From: Verrucomicrobia bacterium UBA1731
Lineage (GTDB): Bacteria > Verrucomicrobiota > Kiritimatiellia > RFP12 > UBA1067
Direction of reading: 5' to 3'
DNA: 12,164 nucleotides
Assembly: GCA_002317575.1 (NCBI GenBank)
Contig: DCIH01000094.1
Location: 13,687-25,850 of the forward strand
The translations under genes and the position numbers were made by a program. The notes beneath the pieces are model-generated. The model was not told the origin of the DNA and did no database searches. It was given only the letters and a program-made list of their open reading frames with translations. This document shows positions 1 through 7,300 of the stretch, piece after piece (the first letter of the stretch is position 1; every line of letters begins with the position of its first letter).

Positions 1-1
1 C

Positions 2-208
2 GCGTGCTTCATGGCGACGGACTATATCACGTCACCGACCACGGCCAAGGGCAAGCTGATCTTCGGTTTCGGCTGCGGTCTCCTCTGCATGCTGATCCGC
101 CAGTTCGGCTCGTATCCCGAGGGCTGCTCGTTCGCCATTCTCATCATGAACGCCATCGCGCCGCTCATCAACCGCTGGACCCAGCCGAAGCCCTTCGGCG
201 CCAAGTAA
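2..208 (+). CDS. rnfD: RnfD, C-terminal end (partial)
   Basis: This is the last 68 codons of a membrane subunit of the Rnf complex, which couples ferredoxin:NAD+ electron transfer to ion translocation across the cytoplasmic membrane. The reading frame is open to the left edge, so the gene begins outside the window. The visible part carries the conserved RnfD/NqrB C-terminal block: ATDYITSP, then TAKGKLIFG, then a hydrophobic helix, then RQFGSYPEGCSFAILIMN. It ends in NRWTQPKPFGAK. The SYPEG segment and the short PKPFG-type tail fit RnfD better than NqrB. The FMN-attachment threonine of RnfD would lie upstream and cannot be checked. The stop is 10 bases before the rnfG start, so the two are almost certainly co-transcribed. 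Confidence 0.87.
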   Translation, partial: ACFMATDYITSPTTAKGKLIFGFGCGLLCMLIRQFGSYPEGCSFAILIMNAIAPLINRWTQPKPFGAK

Positions 209-218
209 TCGAACCGCC

Positions 219-746
219 ATGAAGAAAATCCTCCATCTCGTCGGATCCCTCACGGTCATCTCGGCCATCTGCGCCGGCGTGCTCGCGTATGTGAACGAAT
301 CCACCAAGGAACCCATCAGGCGCATCCAGGCACAGCAGGTGCTGGACGCCGCCAAGACCGTGATGCCCGCCGGCGTCGAAACGGTCGAGCCGCTCGGCGC
401 GGACGGCGCGTTCGTGGGCAAGAAGGCCGGTGGCGCCGTCGTCGGCTACGCCGTACGCGGCTCGGACCCCTTCGGCTACAGCGGCGAAATCGTGCTCATG
501 GTGGGCTTCGAGGCGGACAGGAAAACGCTCGTCTGCTACAAGAAGCTCGTCGCCACCGAAACGCCCGGACTCGGCATGAACCTCGTCCTTCCCGCTTTCG
601 CGGACCAGTTCAAGGGCAAAGACGCCGCCAGCGTCAAGGTGAAGAAGGACGGCGGCCAGATCGATGCCATCACCTCGGCCACGATCACCTCCCGCGCCGT
701 CTGCCGCGCCATCAACGCCGCCCAGAAGAAACTCGCCGGCCTGTGA
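219..746 (+). CDS. rnfG: RnfG, FMN-binding subunit of the Rnf complex
   Basis: A 175-aa protein with one N-terminal membrane helix (about residues 5-24) followed by a periplasmic FMN-binding domain. In this family the flavin is linked through a phosphodiester bond to the second Thr of an (S/T)(G/S)AT motif. Here the motif is TSATITS at residues 152-158, which makes Thr155 the likely attachment residue. Upstream, ETPGLG (about residues 109-114) is the other hallmark of RnfG/NqrC proteins. The length fits RnfG; NqrC is usually longer (about 250 aa). The start lies 10 bases after the rnfD stop with no clear Shine-Dalgarno sequence, so translation is probably coupled. In common rnf operons rnfE and often rnfA follow, but here a repeat-bearing spacer and an unrelated enzyme gene come next. 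Confidence 0.92.
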   Translation: MKKILHLVGSLTVISAICAGVLAYVNESTKEPIRRIQAQQVLDAAKTVMPAGVETVEPLGADGAFVGKKAGGAVVGYAVRGSDPFGYSGEIVLMVGFEADRKTLVCYKKLVATETPGLGMNLVLPAFADQFKGKDAASVKVKKDGGQIDAITSATITSRAVCRAINAAQKKLAGL

Positions 747-766
747 TCAGCTTGGAACTTGGAGCT

Positions 767-815
767 GAAAACTGAAGATTGAAAACTGAAGATTGAAAAC
801 TGAAAATTGAAGATT
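767..815 (+). repeat. 14-bp tandem repeat between rnfG and the ApgM-type gene
   Basis: The unit GAAAACTGAAGATT occurs at 767-780 and 781-794. A third copy at 795-808 has one change (GAAAACTGAAAATT), and a half copy GAAGATT at 809-815 runs directly into the ATG at 816. Just before it, 751-766 holds a shorter imperfect repeat (CTTGGAACTTGGAGCT). The + strand is purine-rich with little self-complementarity, so it is not a hairpin terminator. It occupies the position of the ribosome binding site, where no GGAGG-like sequence is present. It is A-rich in an otherwise GC-rich window. Confidence 0.85.
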
Positions 816-1988
816 ATGAAAAAGACCGTTCTCTTCCTCGGCGACGGCATGGCCGACGAACCCATCGCGGAACTCGGCGGCAAGACGCCCGTCCAATACG
901 CGAAAACCCCGAACATGGACTGGATCGCGGCACACGGCCGCTCCGGCACGTTCCTCACCCTCCCCGACGGCTTCCCCACCTCGAGCGACGTCGCGAACAT
1001 GAGCGTTCTCGGCGGCGATCTGGCGACGGAACTGTGCGGACGCGGTCCGCTCGAGGCCGCCAGCCAGGGAATCGCGCTCGGTCCGGACGATGTTGCCTTT
1101 CGCATGAACCTCGTGACGGTGGACGCGGATGGCGTGCTCAGGGACTTCTCCGCCGGCCACATCGGCGAAAAAGAACAGCAGGAGGCGATCGCGCTCCTGA
1201 ACGAGAAGCTCGGCACGGATAAAATCAAATTCTATGCCGGCGTCAGCTACCGCAACCTACTCGTCCTTTCGGGCAAGGAATTCTCCGCGGCCGTCGCCTA
1301 CGACAAGCCGGACGACAACCACGGCAACAAGGTGGCGGACCATCTGCCGCGCGCGAAAACGCCCGAGGCGGAATTCACCGCGCAGACGCTGCGCGACATC
1401 ATCGCGAAGGCGGCGGACGTCCTTCAAGGCCGCGTCGGCAACGGCGTGTGGCCGTGGAGCGGCGGCAAGTCGGGCGCGGTCCACTCCGTCTCGAAGAAGT
1501 ACGGCATCAAGTGCGCCGTGGTGAGCGCCGTGGATGTGATCAACGGTCTCGGCCGCACGATGGGTCTCGACCCGATCAAGGTGCCGGGCGCCACGGGCTA
1601 TGTGGACACGAACTACGAAGGCAAGGCGGACGCCGCCATCCAGGCGCTCGAAGGCGACTACGATTTCGTCTACGTCCACATCGAATCGACGGACGAGGTC
1701 TCGCACGAACAGGACCTCAAGAAGAAGCTTCAGGCGATCGAGGACTTCGATAGCCGCCTCATCGGCCGCGTGCTCGCCCACTTCGGCGACACGGTCGGCT
1801 ATGTCGTTCTCCCCGACCATCCCGTGCCGCTGCGTCTCGGCAAGCACACGCGCACACCCGTCCCCTTCACCTACTATGTGCCCGGCAATGTGCCGGACGG
1901 CGTCGCGGCCTACGGCGAGACGGAAGCGCTGCAAGGTTCGCTTGGCGCGCTCAAGGGCGGCGAACTGATGGATCTCGTCCTCGGTTGA
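816..1988 (+). CDS. apgM: ApgM-type cofactor-independent phosphoglycerate mutase family enzyme; possible homoserine kinase
   Basis: A 390-aa alkaline-phosphatase superfamily protein of the archaeal-type phosphoglycerate mutase family. It shows the N-terminal metal motif FLGDGMAD (Asp10), the catalytic serine region SSDVANMSVLG (Ser57) and GRGPLEAAS. It also has WPWS near residue 212, SAVDVINGLGR, GATGYVDTNYEGK, and C-terminal metal ligands in DEVSH (Asp293, His297) and LPDHP (Asp334, His335), with His344 following. The textbook role is interconversion of 3- and 2-phosphoglycerate. However, the WPWS/SAVDVINGLG/DTNYE pattern resembles the subgroup proposed, and in Bacteroides reported, to act as homoserine kinase in threonine synthesis. 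Sequence alone does not settle this. ATG816 is preferred over an in-frame TTG at 807 because that codon lies inside the tandem repeat. Confidence 0.9.
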   Translation: MKKTVLFLGDGMADEPIAELGGKTPVQYAKTPNMDWIAAHGRSGTFLTLPDGFPTSSDVANMSVLGGDLATELCGRGPLEAASQGIALGPDDVAFRMNLVTVDADGVLRDFSAGHIGEKEQQEAIALLNEKLGTDKIKFYAGVSYRNLLVLSGKEFSAAVAYDKPDDNHGNKVADHLPRAKTPEAEFTAQTLRDIIAKAADVLQGRVGNGVWPWSGGKSGAVHSVSKKYGIKCAVVSAVDVINGLGRTMGLDPIKVPGATGYVDTNYEGKADAAIQALEGDYDFVYVHIESTDEVSHEQDLKKKLQAIEDFDSRLIGRVLAHFGDTVGYVVLPDHPVPLRLGKHTRTPVPFTYYVPGNVPDGVAAYGETEALQGSLGALKGGELMDLVLG

Positions 1989-1996
1989 GGCGTGGC

Positions 1997-2809
1997 GTGA
2001 ATTTCATCGACCGACATGCCTATGACTGGGGAGCCGCGTTCGCGCGCGCCCTTTTTCCGCTCTTCCCGAAACGTCGGCGCATCGCCGTCGACAATGTGCT
2101 CAAGTGCGGCATCACGGATGACCCCGAAGAAGCCGACCGCATCGCCCGCACGAGCTGGGGCCACTTGGCGGGACATGTCTGCGAGGCCCTGTGCGTGCCG
2201 CATGTGGTGACGAAGGAGAACTGGCGTGAACATCTCGACTTCGAGGGCTGCGACCCCGACCTCGTGAAACTGATCCTGGACACGCCCGATGTGCCGATTC
2301 TCCTCGTTTCGGCACACCACGGCGTGTGGGAAGCCGCCACGAATGTGCTTTCGTTCGCACGCCCGATGATTGCCATCGCCCGCGTGATGAACAACAGGTT
2401 CGTCGCGAACTGGATGAAGAAACACCACTTCCGCGGTCCCGTCACGGTCATCGACAAGAACCACGGCTTCACGCCCGATGTGATGCGCCAGTGGGAACGC
2501 GACCGCGCCGCCATGACGATCCTCATGGACCAGCATTACTCCAAGGGCCTGCCGCTCACCTTCCTCGGACGCCCCGCGAAAACGTTCGCCACCGCGGCGA
2601 AGCTGGCCATCAAAACGGGACATCCGATTGCCATCGGATCCTTCGTGCGCATCGGACCCTATCAGTATCGTTTCGTCGGCGACAAGCCCGTCACCTTCGA
2701 CCGCGACGCAAACCGCGCCGACGCGACACAACTGCTGAACGACCGCCTCGCAGCGGCGATCCGCGCCTATCCCGAGCAGTATCTCTGGGCGCACAAGAGG
2801 TGGCGATGA
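1997..2809 (+). CDS. LpxL/HtrB-type lysophospholipid/lipid A acyltransferase
   Basis: A 270-aa member of the lipid A biosynthesis acyltransferase family, which transfers a fatty acyl chain from acyl-ACP to the lipid A precursor on the inner membrane. The HX4E catalytic motif is at His107-Glu112 (HHGVWE). Also typical are MDQHYSKGLPLTFLGRPA (from residue 177), KLAIKTGHPIAIGSF (203-217) and the C-terminal YLWAHKRWR. A GTG start at 1997 is chosen because GAGG at 1987-1990 lies six bases upstream; an in-frame TTG at 1985 overlaps the previous stop and is less likely. The N terminus has only a short, weakly hydrophobic stretch before RRRIAVDNV and lacks the clear membrane anchor of E. coli LpxL, so it may be a peripheral membrane enzyme. 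Its acceptor and acyl chain cannot be told from sequence. Confidence 0.88.
   Translation: MNFIDRHAYDWGAAFARALFPLFPKRRRIAVDNVLKCGITDDPEEADRIARTSWGHLAGHVCEALCVPHVVTKENWREHLDFEGCDPDLVKLILDTPDVPILLVSAHHGVWEAATNVLSFARPMIAIARVMNNRFVANWMKKHHFRGPVTVIDKNHGFTPDVMRQWERDRAAMTILMDQHYSKGLPLTFLGRPAKTFATAAKLAIKTGHPIAIGSFVRIGPYQYRFVGDKPVTFDRDANRADATQLLNDRLAAAIRAYPEQYLWAHKRWR
2797..2800 (+). promoter_or_regulatory. Ribosome binding site for the MBL-fold gene inside the acyltransferase end
   Basis: GAGG lies five bases before ATG2806, within the last codons of the acyltransferase gene. Together with the ATGA overlap of stop and start it supports translational coupling of the two genes and fixes the start of the hydrolase. 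Confidence 0.6.
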
Positions 2810-3441
2810 TCGCAATCAAGACAATTCCCGTCGGCTCCTTCGCCGTCAACTGCGCCGTCCTCACACAATGCGTACCTGGGCGCAACCCGCGCCCGGAAGT
2901 TCTCCTCGTCGATCCCGGCCAGGACGCCGCCGACCTGATCGCCTACCTGGACGAACACGCCCTGACGCCCGCGGCGATTCTCCTCACCCACGGACACTTC
3001 GACCATGTCACAGCCGTCCCCGAACTCCAGAAGCGCTGGCCCGACCTGCCCGTGGCGATTCACCCGCTCGACATGCCGATGCTCGGCCATCCGATGAACC
3101 TGTGGCCGCCGGAATACCCAGCAACGCCGAAGCCCGCCAATCTCGCGGACGTGCGGGAATGGGCGAACGCGCATCCCGAGTGGTCGCTGGAAGTCATTCA
3201 CACGCCCGGCCACACGCCTGGCTCGTGCTGCTATCGTTTCCCGGAAGACGCGCTACTCCTTTCGGGCGACACGCTTTTCGCCGGTTCCTGCGGGCGCACG
3301 GACTTTCCGGGCGGCGACGCAAGGCAGATGTCCGCGTCGCTCAAGCGACTCGCGCAACTGCCGCCGGAAACGCGCGTCGTTCCCGGCCACGGCATGGCAA
3401 CCACCATCGGCCGCGAAGCGGCGTCCAATCCCTACATGTGA
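2806..3441 (+). CDS. Metallo-beta-lactamase-fold hydrolase (glyoxalase II/YcbL-like)
   Basis: A 211-aa cytoplasmic hydrolase with a complete set of metal ligands: THGHFDH at residues 61-67 (His62, His64, Asp66, His67), HTPGH with His136, SGDTLF with Asp155 and PGHG with His195. GRTDFPGGD after the bridging Asp is typical of the glyoxalase II and YcbL/persulfide dioxygenase-like branch. Many members hydrolyse thioesters such as S-lactoylglutathione. At about 211 aa it lacks the C-terminal glutathione-binding helical domain of classical GloB, so a small-thioester or unknown substrate is more likely. The start overlaps the acyltransferase stop by four bases (ATGA). The gene ends nine bases from the convergent barrel-protein gene. 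Confidence 0.93.
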   Translation: MIAIKTIPVGSFAVNCAVLTQCVPGRNPRPEVLLVDPGQDAADLIAYLDEHALTPAAILLTHGHFDHVTAVPELQKRWPDLPVAIHPLDMPMLGHPMNLWPPEYPATPKPANLADVREWANAHPEWSLEVIHTPGHTPGSCCYRFPEDALLLSGDTLFAGSCGRTDFPGGDARQMSASLKRLAQLPPETRVVPGHGMATTIGREAASNPYM

Positions 3442-3450
3442 TCCGCCGCG

Positions 3451-4377
3451 TCAGAAACGGAACACGAGACCCGCGCTCAAAACGAGCGAAGAGTAATCCG
3501 TTGTCGCGCGAACGCCGCGCACGGACACATTGTCCTCGTCGATCCATTCGTAGCCGGCCTGCGCGAACACGCTCATGTTGCGCGTAAGGTTACCCATCAA
3601 CCCCACGTGCCCGCCGAAGCCGAGACGGCAGTTCGTCTCGTCCGCCGAGGCGCCGCCCGCGTCGAATTCGCTATCGATCACGTTGCACAGCGCCTCTACC
3701 CCAGCGTAGACATTGATCCAGCTCAGCGGACGGCACCAACGGAATGCCTCCACGGAAACCGTTGGACCGATGCCGATCTGGTAGAGATCCGCCTCGAGGC
3801 GCATCGTCTGACGGGAACCGCCCGCGAGATAACGCCGGTCGGATGCGGCCGGCGATTCGGCGTAATCCAAGCCAGGATCCGGCGTCGCGCCCGAGACGGG
3901 CGTTACGAACCGCGCGTAGTCATTGTAGCGCGCGTACCCGCCCGACGATGCGTTGCCAAGATTCCAATACGCCGCGAAGCGCAGCTGCAGCGCGACATCG
4001 ACGATGTCCTGCGCCTCGGCGAACCGCCACGACGCGGCGAGATCCAGGCCCTGCATGCCCGCCTCGTCACTACCGGACCCGGACGCTTCGCCGCGCGAAA
4101 GCACGAGCGCCCAGTCGTTGCCGTCGCCGGCCGAACCCGGACCGATCCCCGACGGCAACTTCGCGAAATCGCCGCCCGTCCAGTTGCCGGCGCCATCCAC
4201 CGAACCGTTTTCGTAGATGCCGCCCGGCGACGCCGATCGCGCCGACGACGAAAAGTCCGTCCGCGCCCGCGCCCGCCAGGCGTAGCCCGCCCGCACTGAC
4301 CAACGCGCAGAAGACGGATCCTCGGCGAATGCGAAGGTCGCGCACACAAGAGCAAACAAAAGAATCGTCTTTTTCAT
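3451..4377 (-). CDS. Predicted outer-membrane beta-barrel protein
   Basis: A 308-aa protein not assigned to a named family. It starts with a clear signal peptide (MKKTILLFALVCATFAFA, cleavage before EDPSS). It continues with alternating aromatic/hydrophobic strands such as WSVRAGYAWRARA and LQLRFAAYWNLG, and ends VLSAGLVFRF. A terminal Phe after an alternating strand is the usual recognition signal for outer-membrane barrel assembly. Glycine/serine-rich loops lie at about residues 40-110. The start is supported by AAGGAA (complement of 4385-4390) seven bases upstream; an upstream in-frame ATG would place an arginine-rich stretch ahead of the signal peptide and is rejected. It lies 22 bases after the giant surface-protein gene, so it is probably the last gene of that operon. 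A role as anchor or porin for the surface proteins is inference only. Confidence 0.75.
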   Translation of the reverse strand: MKKTILLFALVCATFAFAEDPSSARWSVRAGYAWRARARTDFSSSARSASPGGIYENGSVDGAGNWTGGDFAKLPSGIGPGSAGDGNDWALVLSRGEASGSGSDEAGMQGLDLAASWRFAEAQDIVDVALQLRFAAYWNLGNASSGGYARYNDYARFVTPVSGATPDPGLDYAESPAASDRRYLAGGSRQTMRLEADLYQIGIGPTVSVEAFRWCRPLSWINVYAGVEALCNVIDSEFDAGGASADETNCRLGFGGHVGLMGNLTRNMSVFAQAGYEWIDEDNVSVRGVRATTDYSSLVLSAGLVFRF

Positions 4378-4399
4378 TTTACCGTTCCTTCCCCGCCGT

Positions 4400-7300
4400 T
4401 TACAGATACTCGTCGATACAGATACGGATGAAGCCGGTGCCCGAAGGCGCGAACTTCGCGGTGTAAGAACCGGCTTCCGCACCGGGTGTCACCGCAATCG
4501 GCGTCAACACGCAACACTCAGCCGGATTGTCATACGACTGATAAAGAGCGGAGAGCGTCGTTTCGTTCACGATGCCCGAGCCCGTGTATGTGAACGAGAC
4601 GAGCGCGAAACCCGGCTCCGTCGTCATGTCAATCGCCGTCGCGGTGATTTCGCCGTCCAGCGCCTGGGCGATCTTCACTTTCGCACACCCGTTCGTGAGC
4701 CACGCCACGAACGCCGCGTTCGTCGCCGCCGCGGGCGCGAGATGGATCGTGACGCCCGCCTCGCGGCGGTAGTACGCGCAGTTGTTGAACGGATACAAAC
4801 CCTTCCTTTCGAACGTGCCCTTGATGACGACATTCGTCAGATACGGACAGCCCGCGAAGGCGTATTCGCCCACCGCGACCACATCGGATGGTATCACGAG
4901 GTCGCCGATGCCGAGGCCCGCGTACGCATAGGCGCCGATCGCGAGCGGCTTCTTCTCCAGCGTGCCGTAGTCGCGCGGCACGACGAACGTGAGCGACTCC
5001 ACATTGCGGCAGTTGAGGAACGCGCGCTCGCGTACGTTCGTCACATAAAGCGGCATCGCCACGGAGCGGATTGACTGAAGCTTCAGAAAGGCGTTCGACT
5101 GCACGACCGTGAACGGCTTGCCATCTGGTCCGTTCGACGTCATCTCGGGCAGGACGAGGTCAGCCGGAGCCGACCCCGCCGACTTCGGGCCCGTGATGAT
5201 CGCGGAGCCGCCGGGAACCGTTTCGGCCCCGATCGACTCTTCACCGGCGCCGGGTTCGATCTTCATCGATTCCCACTTCGCGTACAGCGTGTGGGCGGCG
5301 GCGCGAAGGAGCGGCTGGCCGTTCGTGACGACCGGTGCGCCGTTCGTCCAGCCGTCATACCACCCGATGAACGCGTAATCCGTACGCGCGGGATCGCCGG
5401 GCAGGACATAGCCGTCGGAAATGCCCGTCTCGACATTCGTCACGCTTGTCACGTCATTCCACATGCCGCCCATCGCGTCGAAGGCAAGCGACACGTCCAG
5501 AGGCCCGCCATACGTAAACTCCTCGCTTTCGCCGACATGGAATGTGCCGTTATGTCCGTAGGTGACGCGGCAGACATAGTTCGAATTCTCCTCGCCGACC
5601 TCCGGCGGGAACGCGGTGAGATTTTCACCTTCGGCCTTCACGTCGAACTCGACATATTCATAGACGAGGCCTGAAACAACAATCGTCTCTTCGGCGGTAA
5701 CATAGAATCCGATGTTGTCATCCGACACGGCGGGCGTGAACACATATTCCTCACCGTCTCGCGTCAGAGTTCCCTGCGAGCGGTCCTCAAGCGTCAGCAA
5801 CACCGGACAGCTGAATCGGAACCGTCCGTTCCGCGGCAGTTTCGAGGCATACCATCCGAGATCCAGGCAATAGCCCATATAACCGCCGTCACTTACGACG
5901 GAATCATCCTCGACATGGCAGTCATACATCCAGCACAGGAGATTCTCGTTAGTGAGCGCGACGAAACCGAGCGAACGCTCCGTCTTCACGCCCCAAGCGT
6001 AATTCGTGATGCCCTCGTTGCCGTCCGTCTCCGCGATGATCGTGTAGCCGTTCGCCACCTCGGGCTGCTGCGAGATCGTCAATTCAGGCGAATCGATCTT
6101 CAGCGTCAGCTTCTCGTCCGCATAAGTCAACCGGAGGAATGTGCTCGCGAACGGGAGGTGCCGTTCAGCGTTGACCGCGATCGTATCCGTCGCCGCAGTC
6201 GCGGCATTGGTGAGGACGAACGCCGCCGGTAGGGCGGGCAGGCCCTGCCCGCCGCAGCCGCCCACGAGCACGCGATCGACCGTCTGCGTCGCCGGCGTCA
6301 TCGCGACGAAGCCCGCGAAATCCGTCGGCATTGCCGCAACGGACGCCACCTCCTCGTCCCGATGGTTGACGCATCCGGTCAGGTTGAAGAACACCTTCGC
6401 CTGGTCGGACACGTGAATCCCCGACGACGCGATCTCGCTGGAGTATCCGCCGCCGATGAGCTCGCCGCACTGGATTTCGCCGCGGTTGTCCGTGATCGGC
6501 GACGCCAGATACAGCGTGCCGCCGTTGATCGCGATGTCAACGCCCGGCGCGCCGCCGGCGGGCATGAACGTGAGCAGTCCCGGCATGTCGACGCCGCCCT
6601 CGCCCGAGCCGCCGCCGATCGCCGCGGCGCCGCAGGAACCGATCGCCGTCACCGTGCCGCCGTTGATCGTGATTTCCGAGCCGACGCCGCGCGTTCTTCT
6701 CTTATCCATGAACGCGCCCTTCAGTCCGCCGCCGGCGGCGCCGCCGCCGATGCCCGTGCCGCCGCGCCGACCGATCGCCGTGACCGTGCCGCCGTTCACG
6801 ACGAGGCCGTTTCCGTCTCTGGCGGTTCCGCCGCCGATGCCCGCGCCGCCATAGCGGCCGCCCGTCGCCGTGATCGTGCCGCCGTTGATCGTGATGTTCC
6901 TGCCGTCATCGCCGTCTCCGCCGATGCCTGCGCTCTGTCCGCTGCCCGCCGCGATCAGTTCACCCGCGCCGTCGGGCTGTCCGTAAACCGTGAACGAGCC
7001 CTCCACGTCCGTCCAGATTCCGGACTCGTGCTCATTATTCGTAACGGAAAGTTTCGCCCCCTTGCAGAGGATGAGCTTGACATGTCCGAAACATTCCGCC
7101 GCGCCGCCGAGCTCCACGTCGGCATCAACGACCGCATACCAGTTCGTGGACTCTCGGTCGCCCCATGTCACCGTCTCCGCTTCGCTCGTAACGACCGTAT
7201 AATTCCAGCACGCCTTCGTCTCCCAGCGCTCGATGCCGTTCGACGCGACGCCGCCGACGTAAATCGGCTCGCAATACTCGATCGGCTCCAGCACGACCGG

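Noticed and set aside
747..815. Terminator or riboswitch after rnfG
   Set aside because: The spacer is a purine-rich direct repeat with little inverted complementarity, so it does not form a convincing stem.
2326..3441. 371-codon frame that would extend the MBL-fold hydrolase upstream
   Set aside because: The extra 160 residues are the acyltransferase read in another frame. The ATGA overlap and GAGG at 2797-2800 fix the start at 2806.
3430..3480. Possible bidirectional terminator between the convergent genes
   Set aside because: Only nine bases separate the two stops, and I see no stable GC hairpin with a T-tract on either strand.
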